From the NCBI GenBank assembly GCA_017744515.1, contig JAGIBF010000005.1, positions 1-64,000 on the forward strand: 64,000 nucleotides of DNA, in the 5' to 3' direction. The translations under genes and the position numbers were made by a program. Below the pieces are notes generated by a model that saw only the letters and a program-made list of their open reading frames with translations, searched no databases and was not told the DNA's origin. Origin of the DNA: Niastella sp. (GTDB lineage: Bacteria > Bacteroidota > Bacteroidia > Chitinophagales > Chitinophagaceae). Below, in pieces: positions 7,821 through 15,298 of the stretch (positions are counted from its first letter, which is position 1; each line of letters starts with the position of its first letter).

Positions 7821-9071
7821 ATGGATAGTGAACTACAAAGCAACAACAGTCCCTTCGCCTCCGTTCGTATCGAAGAATTCCGCTACTTTATCATACAACG
7901 TTTTTTCTTCATCATGGCTATGCGCATGGTAGCTACGCTGGTATTGTGGAAACTGTACCTGCTGACAAAAGATCCCTTACAGGTTTCTATGATCGGCTTA
8001 GCTGAAGCCATTCCCGCCATTTCACTGGCACTCTATTCCGGCCACGTGGTGGATAAGAGCGATAAGCGCACCTTGCTGCTACGAACTATCCTGTTGTACC
8101 TGCTGTGTGTAACCGGACTGCTGGTGATCACTTACAAAGATGTAGAAGCAAGTATGGGCAACCGGTTCGTGCAATATGGTATTTACTTCGTGATCTTCTG
8201 CACCGGTATTATACGCTCTTTCACGGGTCCAAGCTCCAGTTCTATCATGGCTCAACTGGTACCTAAGCAGATGTTACCTAATGCCGTGACCTGGAGCTCT
8301 ACTACCTGGCTCACGGGCTCTGTGCTGGGGCATGGTTCCGCCGGCCTGCTGATCGCGTATGCCGGTTATTCGGCTTCTTTTGTGATCATCATCATCTACC
8401 TGATCATTGCCTCTTTGAGCATCTGGCGGATCAAACCCAAACCTATCCTGCATAAAAACTCCGAGCAGAAGACCTGGGAGAGTGTGAAAGAAGGACTGAA
8501 ATATGTGATCACCACTAAAGAGTTGCTAAGCGCCCTGACGCTGGACATGTTTGCTGTATTGTTTGGCGGCGCTGTGGCGATGATCCCTTTCTTTGCCGGT
8601 GAGATATTGCATGTTGGCCCTATTGGTTTTGGCTGGCTGAATGCGGCTGCCGATATCGGCTCTTTTGGAGTGATCATCACGCTTATTTTTTTCCCGCTGC
8701 GCCGCAAACAGGGGCTTAAATTGCTGTATGTAGTAGCAGGGTATGGATTGTGTATTATTATTTTTGGCCTCTCGAAAATATTCCTGCTTTCTTTTATTGC
8801 ACTGCTCGTAAGCGGTATACTGGACGGTATCAGTGTGGTGGTACGCGGCACTATTCTGCAAATGAAAACGCCCGACAATATGCGCGGGCGTGTATCGGCT
8901 GTAAATTCTATGTTCATCAATTCGTCGAATGAGATCGGACAGGTGGAAAGTGGCCTGGCGGCTACGCTGATGGGCAAAGTACCTTCTGTGATCTTCGGCG
9001 GCGTTATGACGATGCTGGTAGTGGGCGTCATGTGGTGGAAGGCGCCTAAGCTGCGGAAGTTTGAGTATTGA
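7821..9071 (+). CDS. MFS transporter (MFS_3/enterobactin-exporter-like)
   Basis: Inner membrane exporter of 416 aa with about 12 hydrophobic segments. The loop after helix 2 reads GHVVDKSDKRTLLL, a variant of the MFS G-x3-D-x-x-D-+-+ motif. The second half repeats a TPDNMRGRVSAVNSMF loop typical of the MFS_3 group, which includes siderophore and macrolide exporters. The substrate is unknown. It ends 3 bp before the stop of the convergent antiporter gene, so both messages must end inside each other's coding region or read through. Confidence 0.9.
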   Translation: MDSELQSNNSPFASVRIEEFRYFIIQRFFFIMAMRMVATLVLWKLYLLTKDPLQVSMIGLAEAIPAISLALYSGHVVDKSDKRTLLLRTILLYLLCVTGLLVITYKDVEASMGNRFVQYGIYFVIFCTGIIRSFTGPSSSSIMAQLVPKQMLPNAVTWSSTTWLTGSVLGHGSAGLLIAYAGYSASFVIIIIYLIIASLSIWRIKPKPILHKNSEQKTWESVKEGLKYVITTKELLSALTLDMFAVLFGGAVAMIPFFAGEILHVGPIGFGWLNAAADIGSFGVIITLIFFPLRRKQGLKLLYVVAGYGLCIIIFGLSKIFLLSFIALLVSGILDGISVVVRGTILQMKTPDNMRGRVSAVNSMFINSSNEIGQVESGLAATLMGKVPSVIFGGVMTMLVVGVMWWKAPKLRKFEY

Positions 9072-9074
9072 GCA

Positions 9075-11303
9075 CTATTCTTTAACCAGCTTCTGGATCA
9101 TTTTCCGCTCTCCTACTATCCAGATGATATCATCCCATTCAAACACCGTAGAAGAGTCCGGGTTGAGGATGCGTGTACCGTCGCGCTCAATACCTACTAC
9201 CAATCCATGCGCTATTTCCCGGATACCTGAATCACGGATGCTTTTGCCGCGCAGGTCGGTACGGTTGTCGATGATGAGCTTATTGAGTATGATATCGTCT
9301 TTGTGCGGTATGTATTCGCCATCGCCGGTTTCTGTTTCCACGATCGTCCTGAAATGTTCCAACTGAACATCGGTGCCTATTACAGCCATCTTGTCGTGGG
9401 GATGGATCATGACGTCGCGGGAAGGGGCATATATAGTTCTCCTCCCCCGTTCGATCGAAGCAACGTTTACGCCGTATTTCTCGCGCCAGGCCAGTTGCTG
9501 CAAGGTTTGCCCAATAGCAGGCGACTCAGGCATAATGTTGAAATAGGCCAGGTGAGCATCCCAGGGTGACAGATCACGGGAACCCTGAGCGGCTGTATTT
9601 TCCCTGTCATTCAGGTTGGATAAAAAGCGTTTTTCGATGCGGGAATAAAAAGCATTGAGCCTTCTTGAAAAGATCAGCAGCACTACTACAATAACAGGTA
9701 ACACTACCAACAAGGCCACCAGCGCACCAAATAACCGGTCGACCAGAAAGCCCACCAATACAATCAACAATATATTACGTATCACTTCCAATATTACCAG
9801 GGGTCCGTGGTTGTATTTTTTATCCAGCCATAAATTGGCAGAAGCATACGAATGTATTTTCCGGATGGCCAATGCCCACAGAAAAGGCGCTATACAAATG
9901 AGGGCAATAAAACATGTAAAGAAGGCTGCCAATGTTGGGCTGGCTATATAGCTACTGACCAGCGGCAAGAGGTACCGGGCTGCTAATAATATAAGCGCAA
10001 TAATAATAACAGAATTGACCAGCATGACAGTCAGGTAAGAGCGTAAAACAATTTTCCAGTCGCTCTCTACCTGTATGGTCTGTGCGCCTGTACTGTACTG
10101 GTTCAGTGCTGTACGCCACTTTAAAGGCAGTTTCTTATCCAGCCAATGATACAAGGGGTCTGCCAGTCGTATCATATAGGGTGTGGTAAATGCCGTTACC
10201 ACAGAAACACCTACGGCAATCGGATACAAATATTTACTGGTTACGTTTAATGACAAGCCAAGGTTGGCGATGATAAAGGAGAACTCCCCTATCTGAGACA
10301 AGCTCATGCCTGCCTGCAAAGCTTGCTTCAATGGCTGCCCTGATAATAATGCGCCAATGGTTACACTCAGGGTTTTGCCAATGATCACAATGATCATGAG
10401 GATACCGACCGGAAGTGCATACTTCACCAACATGCGTGGTTCGATCAATAAGCCTACAGATACAAAGAAGATCGCTCCAAAAAGATCTTTTACCGGTTTG
10501 ACAAGGTGCTCTATCCTTTCAGCCATCGTGGTCTCGGCCAACATGGAACCCATGATAAAAGCGCCCAATGGCGCAGAAAATCCGGTATGCGTAGCTACTG
10601 TCACCATCAACAGGCATAAACCCAATGAAATGACAAGCAGGGTTTCATCATTGACCAATCGTTTTACCCATTTAAAAAAAGTGGGCAGGATGAATATCCC
10701 TGATATGAACCACAAGGAAAGGAAGAATAGCAGCTTAAGTACAGACTGTATCATTTGTCCGCCTTCGAAAGTCTGGCTTACTGCAATGGTAGATAATAAC
10801 ACCATCAACAATACCGCTACCAGGTCCTCAATGACCAGTATACCCAGTACGAGGCCGGCAAACTTTTGGGCTTTCACACCCAGTTCATCGAAAGCCCGGA
10901 TGATAATGGTGGTAGAAGAAATAGCTATGATACCGCCCAGGAAGATACAATCCATAGTGGGCCACCCCAGCAGTTTGCCGGTAAAATAGCCTAAAGCGAT
11001 CATACAACTGATCTCGAAAATGCCCGCAATACCTGCAGTGCCGCTGACCTTTACCAGTTTTTTAAAGCTGAATTCCAGACCAAGGCTGAATAACAAAAAG
11101 ATGACACCGATATCAGCCCACACCTGTATCCCTGCCCGGTCTGATACATTGGGCAGCCAGGAAAAATTGGGGCTCACTAATAAGCCCGCCAGTATGTACC
11201 CAAGTACAACGGGTTGTTTGAGCCATTTGAACAGCAAAGTGATGATACCGGCAATGGCCAGTATTAAAGCAAGGTCTTCAATTAGTTTAGGCAAATGCGA
11301 CAT
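9075..11303 (-). CDS. CPA2 cation:proton antiporter with two C-terminal RCK_C (TrkA-C) domains
   Basis: Kef/Nha-type antiporter, 742 aa from the MSHLPKL start at 11303. I chose this start because a membrane segment follows directly; 11318 would only add five residues. Residues about 1-380 form the Na+/H+ exchanger domain (GYILAGLLVSP, ATHTGFSAPLGAFIMGSML). A further hydrophobic block of about four helices spans roughly 415-560. The C-terminus carries two TrkA-C-like domains in tandem (about 590-740: MAVIGTDVQLEHF and IIWIVGERKMIQKLV) without the usual Rossmann RCK_N domain. It probably exchanges K+ or Na+ for protons under ligand control. Confidence 0.92.
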   Translation of the reverse strand: MSHLPKLIEDLALILAIAGIITLLFKWLKQPVVLGYILAGLLVSPNFSWLPNVSDRAGIQVWADIGVIFLLFSLGLEFSFKKLVKVSGTAGIAGIFEISCMIALGYFTGKLLGWPTMDCIFLGGIIAISSTTIIIRAFDELGVKAQKFAGLVLGILVIEDLVAVLLMVLLSTIAVSQTFEGGQMIQSVLKLLFFLSLWFISGIFILPTFFKWVKRLVNDETLLVISLGLCLLMVTVATHTGFSAPLGAFIMGSMLAETTMAERIEHLVKPVKDLFGAIFFVSVGLLIEPRMLVKYALPVGILMIIVIIGKTLSVTIGALLSGQPLKQALQAGMSLSQIGEFSFIIANLGLSLNVTSKYLYPIAVGVSVVTAFTTPYMIRLADPLYHWLDKKLPLKWRTALNQYSTGAQTIQVESDWKIVLRSYLTVMLVNSVIIIALILLAARYLLPLVSSYIASPTLAAFFTCFIALICIAPFLWALAIRKIHSYASANLWLDKKYNHGPLVILEVIRNILLIVLVGFLVDRLFGALVALLVVLPVIVVVLLIFSRRLNAFYSRIEKRFLSNLNDRENTAAQGSRDLSPWDAHLAYFNIMPESPAIGQTLQQLAWREKYGVNVASIERGRRTIYAPSRDVMIHPHDKMAVIGTDVQLEHFRTIVETETGDGEYIPHKDDIILNKLIIDNRTDLRGKSIRDSGIREIAHGLVVGIERDGTRILNPDSSTVFEWDDIIWIVGERKMIQKLVKE

Positions 11304-11408
11304 TGCTGAATTATACAAAAAATATCGTTCAGTTGTTGTGTATTGTCTGGATATTTATGATCATAATGTCAGAGTTTATCCCGCTTTGCAGGACTGAACC
11401 CGTCAAAG

Positions 11409-11432
11409 CCCTTCGACAAGCTCAGGGTGACA
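11409..11432. repeat. Dispersed repeat CTTCGACAAGCTCAGGGTGA
   Basis: One copy of the most frequent short repeat in the window (others near 28366, 33107, 33143, 46253, 49518-49607, 56338-56392 and 59607). It lies just past the stop of the YkgJ-type gene. Confidence 0.85.
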
Positions 11433-11439
11433 ATACGAA

Positions 11440-11928
11440 TTATTTATTTGTTTGCTGTATCAGCTTTTCCATCACGTAGTGTACTGCAGGGCAGAAACTC
11501 GCATTCTTCAGGGTAAGATTCGGGCGTTTCAACAACACATCTTCATCTGTATAGGGGAATCGTGCGCAATCAGAGGGACGCTCTTCATAGATGCTGCAAT
11601 AGTTATCAGCTCCGAGGAAAGGACAGGGTGCGGACTTGACCACATAATCACCCTCCTCATCGAGGCGCAGGTACGTATCGATGAATGCACTTTCTTTCAT
11701 CTTCAGGTGCTTGCTGATACGTTTTATGTCGGGGGTTTTAAAACGGGGGGAGTAGTTCTTACAACAGGCACCGCATTGCAAACAATCTATCTTGCTGAAG
11801 GCCTCCTCATGCAAATCGGGCAATTGTTTCAACACTTTATTTTTATCGGCCTGTTTCAAAAACTGTTTATACTGTTTTTGATTGGCCGCGGCCTTCTTTT
11901 GCCAATTATCGTTTATAAGGTTCGTCAT
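11440..11928 (-). CDS. YkgJ family cysteine cluster protein
   Basis: 162 aa, with the eight-cysteine arrangement of the Zn/Fe-chelating CxxCxxxCC family: CLQCGACCKNYSPRF near residue 50, then CPFLGADNYCSIYEERPSDCARFPY and a late Cys (ASFCPAVHY). The family probably binds an iron-sulfur cluster or zinc; the biological role is not established. It is divergent from the sterol desaturase gene at 12067 and followed by a dispersed repeat. Confidence 0.92.
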   Translation of the reverse strand: MTNLINDNWQKKAAANQKQYKQFLKQADKNKVLKQLPDLHEEAFSKIDCLQCGACCKNYSPRFKTPDIKRISKHLKMKESAFIDTYLRLDEEGDYVVKSAPCPFLGADNYCSIYEERPSDCARFPYTDEDVLLKRPNLTLKNASFCPAVHYVMEKLIQQTNK

Positions 11929-12066
11929 CAGCTAAATCATTCCACAAGAGCCACTTATAAGCCCTGATCGTCAATATGGGATTATAATATGATTATAATT
12001 ATTTGCCCTGCAAGTTACTGAACCCCGCCAGCATTGCATGGTACTTTTTTTGAGGCGGGGGTAGGC

Positions 12067-13029
12067 ATGGGAACACTTCAGCAGCAATTATTGGTGTTGA
12101 TCACCACGCCGTTGTACGTGATCATAATCGGCGCGGAAATCATGCTGAGTAATATTCACCACACGCACAGTTATACCCGGCGCAATACCTTCCAGAATTT
12201 TTGTATTAGTATTTTATCAGGCGCGGTAGATGTGTTGATGCGGGGTGTAAGCCTGGCAATTTTCGCTTTCCTTTTCAACCATAGCTTTTTCAAACTTACG
12301 CATACATTTTTCTATTGGGCAGCCTTGTTACTGCTGGTGGATATGATGCATTATTGGCTGCATCGCCTTAGCCATACCTGCCGGTTGTTTTGGGCCGTGC
12401 ATGTGAATCATCACTCTTCTTCGTTGTATAATTTCAGTGTAGGCTTCCGGGCTGGTGTACTAGAGCCTTTGTATCGCTTTGCCTTCTTTATCCCCATTGT
12501 ATTGCTGGGTTTTCAACCGGCTGATCTTTTACTAATTTATTCCATTACTGAAATCTGGGCTATTCTAACACATACGGAAAAAGTGCGCAAGATGGGATGG
12601 CTGGAGTATATACTCATCACCCCCTCCCACCACCGCGTTCACCATGCATCCAATGTCAAGTACCTCGATCGGAATATGGGTTCTGTATTTATTTTCTGGG
12701 ACAAGCTATTTGGTACCTTCCAGGAGGAATTGTCTGCTGCTGAGTATGAGCCTATCCGGTATGGGCTTACTACACCGCTCGAAAAAGAAACAATACCCAC
12801 CATCATCTTTCATGAATGGTCGGCCATCTGGCAAGACCTGCACCGCCCGGGGCTAACCTGGAAACAAAAATGGTTATATGTTTTCGGACCTCCCGGCTGG
12901 AGCCATGACGGCAGCCGCAAAACCAGCGAGGAATTGAGGGATATGTTGAAAAGAAATAAAGAAAAAACTTTCAGGGTTCCTGCCCTCAAAACCAGGCGGC
13001 AAGCCTTACAGGTGGAGCGGAACGCATGA
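12067..13029 (+). CDS. Sterol desaturase / fatty acid hydroxylase family protein (copy 1)
   Basis: Membrane di-iron oxygenase of 320 aa. The histidine clusters expected for the two irons are present: HYWLHRLSH, HVNHHSS, HTEKV and SHHRVHHASN. Hydrophobic helices precede and separate them. The start at 12067 (MGTLQQQLLVLITTPLYVIIIGAE) is chosen by alignment with the next gene (MDSLREQILILISTPLYLIIIGLE). The product is a close paralogue of the next gene, probably by tandem duplication. The substrate is unknown; a lipid is likely. Confidence 0.93.
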   Translation: MGTLQQQLLVLITTPLYVIIIGAEIMLSNIHHTHSYTRRNTFQNFCISILSGAVDVLMRGVSLAIFAFLFNHSFFKLTHTFFYWAALLLLVDMMHYWLHRLSHTCRLFWAVHVNHHSSSLYNFSVGFRAGVLEPLYRFAFFIPIVLLGFQPADLLLIYSITEIWAILTHTEKVRKMGWLEYILITPSHHRVHHASNVKYLDRNMGSVFIFWDKLFGTFQEELSAAEYEPIRYGLTTPLEKETIPTIIFHEWSAIWQDLHRPGLTWKQKWLYVFGPPGWSHDGSRKTSEELRDMLKRNKEKTFRVPALKTRRQALQVERNA

Positions 13030-13114
13030 CAGAAAGAAGTCATGCACAGCCGCCGGTCACACGATAAGATGGGATTATGTTCATTTTTTGACAAATCATT
13101 TACTGTCAGTTGCT

Positions 13115-13122
13115 TACTTTTG
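13115..13122 (+). promoter_or_regulatory. -7 promoter element of sterol desaturase copy 2
   Basis: TACTTTTG is an exact TAnnTTTG match 10 nt before the start codon at 13133. A TTTG box lies 24 nt upstream (13087-13090), a little farther than usual. This suggests the second paralogue is expressed independently from a very short leader. Confidence 0.5.
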
Positions 13123-13132
13123 CCCATCGTAT

Positions 13133-14086
13133 ATGGATTCTTTACGGGAGCAAATACTTATTCTCATCAGTACACCTTTATACCTGATCATTATTGGTCT
13201 GGAGGTGTTATTGAGCAATTACCGTCACCGTAAATTATATACCTGGAAAGATACAGCCATCAATTGCTACCTGATGTTGATGAACAGTGCCATCGATCTG
13301 CTCTTCAGGGCTGTATACCTGCTGATCCTGGATTACTTCTACCGTCATCAGATATTTTCGTTCAGCCACGTGGTTGTGTATTGGTTCATGCTGGTATTGC
13401 TGGAAGACTTCCTGTATTACTGGCTACACCGGTTCGACCATGAAATAAGGCTCTTCTGGGCGGTGCATGTTACGCACCATTCATCAGAGCACATGAACTT
13501 TACCGTTGGCTTCCGTTCTTCCGTATTTCAACCTTTATACCGCTTTATTTATTTTATACCGCTGGCGCTGATGGGCTTTAGCCCGGTAGATATTGTATTC
13601 GTTTACTCGGCCACGCAGATATGGGGCATTTTCGTTCATACGGAACTGATCCATAAAATGGGCTGGCTGGAGCATATCCTTGTAACGCCCTCCCACCACC
13701 GCGTACACCATGCTTCCAATGCTAAATACCTCGATAAGAACATGGGTATGTTCCTGATCATCTGGGACAAGCTGTTCGGCACCTTCCAGGCCGAATTGCC
13801 GGCAACTGAATACCAGCCCATCAAATACGGACTTACCAAAGCTGTAGAGAAGGAAACGCCTGTTACCGTAGTATTCCACGAATGGCAGAATATCTTCAAG
13901 GATATCAACCGCACTGATATTGGCTGGAAAGAACGATTTGGTTACATCTTTGGCCCTCCCGGCTGGAGCCACGATGGCAGCCGCCTGACCAGCGAGCAAA
14001 TGCGTCAGGAAGAAGATGCAGGCATGATCACCGATGAGTTAAAGGAAGACCCGATAGCAGTGAAAGCTACGAGCCATGAGCTTTGA
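13133..14086 (+). CDS. Sterol desaturase / fatty acid hydroxylase family protein (copy 2)
   Basis: 317 aa, with the same di-iron histidine clusters as its neighbour: YYWLHRFDHE, HVTHHSSEH, HTELIHKMGW and SHHRVHHASNAKYLDKNMG. Both genes share the C-terminal FGPPGWSHDGSR motif. The start at 13133 is set by alignment to copy 1. The last residues (ATSHEL) and the stop are encoded within a GCTACGAG/GAGCTGCGAG-type repeat. Located 103 bp after copy 1 with its own promoter element. Confidence 0.93.
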   Translation: MDSLREQILILISTPLYLIIIGLEVLLSNYRHRKLYTWKDTAINCYLMLMNSAIDLLFRAVYLLILDYFYRHQIFSFSHVVVYWFMLVLLEDFLYYWLHRFDHEIRLFWAVHVTHHSSEHMNFTVGFRSSVFQPLYRFIYFIPLALMGFSPVDIVFVYSATQIWGIFVHTELIHKMGWLEHILVTPSHHRVHHASNAKYLDKNMGMFLIIWDKLFGTFQAELPATEYQPIKYGLTKAVEKETPVTVVFHEWQNIFKDINRTDIGWKERFGYIFGPPGWSHDGSRLTSEQMRQEEDAGMITDELKEDPIAVKATSHEL

Positions 14087-14140
14087 GCTGCGAGCGGAAT
14101 ACACCGCAGGCATTAGCTGTTAGCCTTTAGCGTTTAGTGG
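14064..14140. repeat. Word repeats between convergent genes (GAGCTGCGAG and TTAGCTGTTAGC types)
   Basis: GAAAGCTACGAGCCATGAGC and TTTGAGCTGCGAGCGG run across the stop of sterol desaturase copy 2. CATTAGCTGTTAGCC and TTTAGCGTTTAGTGG follow and run across the stop of the convergent DUF3667 gene. Both genes therefore end inside repeat sequence. Confidence 0.65.
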
Positions 14141-14973
14141 CCTCCGCCAAACATTCTCCCGAAAAATTTATAGAAGTCCCAGCTTTGGTAGATATAGATC
14201 GCTACCATGGTAAGGGAGAATACAAACCAAAATGAAATCCCAAATGCGCTTACCAGGAAGGATTTGATACGCGCCCCGGGCAATTGTAATTGATAGAAGC
14301 CATTATAACACCACCATAGGTAAAAGATCTGCAAGAGCATACCGAGATAGGGCAGTTGTGCGCCAAACGGACCATTCTTAAACAGCATTTTCAGGGGAAA
14401 GATCAATACTACCAATACAAGGTTGCTGAACACCACAAACATCATGTTGGCCGTCAGGTGCTCGGCAAAGTTGAACCCACGCCGGTAATAGAACAGCCAG
14501 GATATGAGGGCAAAGAAGGGTACGGCTACCATGGCTACAATGTTGGCTTTGGCAGTAAGAAAGTGCCGTACTTCATTGGCACGGTGCAGTATGCTTACAT
14601 ATTTTTCGCGTCCTTCGGCAGTGGGTATCCTGGCCAGTACCCGTTGATCGGGCTCAGCTGCAGGCACCGCTTTAACATAAAAGGGGTCTACGAGTACATA
14701 AATGGCCATCACGATCAGAAAAAAGGTAAACGGGTTGAAGTAGGCTTTCCGTTTCCCCTGTATGTATTCACGGGCAGTGGTTCCGGGCCTGGTAGCCAAC
14801 GACTTGAGCAGGTGAAAAATCCCTTTATCCGTATGGGTAAAGGCATGGAAAAACTCATGCAGGAAATGCGGTATGGAAAAGCGGTGAATAGCGGCCTGTT
14901 GTCCACATTGGCTACAATAACGCTGTTCCGGCTGCAGGGACGTATTACAGTTTAAGCAGTTGGTTGAATGCAT
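14134..14973 (-). CDS. DUF3667 domain-containing membrane protein
   Basis: 279 aa. An N-terminal zinc ribbon (CLNC at 8-11 and CSQC at 20-23) is followed by the DUF3667 signature FSIPHFLHEFFHAFTHTDKGIFHLLKSLATRPGTTAREYIQGKRKAYFNPFTF, cited here in abbreviated form as HTDKGI, RPGTTAREYI and GKRKAYFNPF. Four to five membrane helices follow. The family is frequent in Bacteroidota and uncharacterised. The gene is convergent with sterol desaturase copy 2 and divergent from gcvP. Confidence 0.92.
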   Translation of the reverse strand: MHSTNCLNCNTSLQPEQRYCSQCGQQAAIHRFSIPHFLHEFFHAFTHTDKGIFHLLKSLATRPGTTAREYIQGKRKAYFNPFTFFLIVMAIYVLVDPFYVKAVPAAEPDQRVLARIPTAEGREKYVSILHRANEVRHFLTAKANIVAMVAVPFFALISWLFYYRRGFNFAEHLTANMMFVVFSNLVLVVLIFPLKMLFKNGPFGAQLPYLGMLLQIFYLWWCYNGFYQLQLPGARIKSFLVSAFGISFWFVFSLTMVAIYIYQSWDFYKFFGRMFGGGH

Positions 14974-15298
14974 GGGTTGGTTTGGTTGCTGGCTCCCTAA
15001 AATAGTGAAATAACCTGAGCTGTTAGCTTTTGGCCATTAGCTGTTAGCTTTCAGCGAAGCAAAAGCCTAAAACCTAATAGCTAAAGGCTAATACCTCCTT
15101 GTTAATCAGCGGTTTTCCCCACTTAATGCACCATCTTCAACAAACACCTGTTCGTCTGGATTAATCATATTAACTTTGCACCCTCTTTGAAGGGTTACCG
15201 TAAGGTTTGTGGTCGATTCCGAGGTAGTCTTTTATCCTTACACCTCCCCCTTTCCCGCGGTTGCTCCCAACAATTGAAATTAGAAATTAATACTATAT
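14974..15298. other. Intergenic region between DUF3667 and gcvP
   Basis: Holds TTAGCTGTTAGC-type word repeats at 15017-15055 and, mostly inverted, at 15064-15095 (AGCCTAAAACCTAATAGC), then the gcvP promoter and a 5' leader of about 115 nt. I looked for a glycine riboswitch in the leader and did not see its conserved elements. No open frame of note. Confidence 0.6.
15171..15178 (+). promoter_or_regulatory. -7 promoter element of gcvP
   Basis: TAACTTTG matches TAnnTTTG exactly, giving a start site near 15185 and a leader of about 115 nt before the gcvP ATG. The -33 region (TGTTCG near 15148-15153) is a weak match. Confidence 0.55.

Noticed and set aside
8396..9031. 211-codon minus-strand frame inside the MFS gene
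   Set aside because: Shadow frame of a complete transporter gene with normal membrane topology on the plus strand.
15180..15298. Glycine riboswitch before gcvP
   Set aside because: Searched the leader by eye for paired aptamer motifs and found none; only a promoter and unstructured leader are visible.
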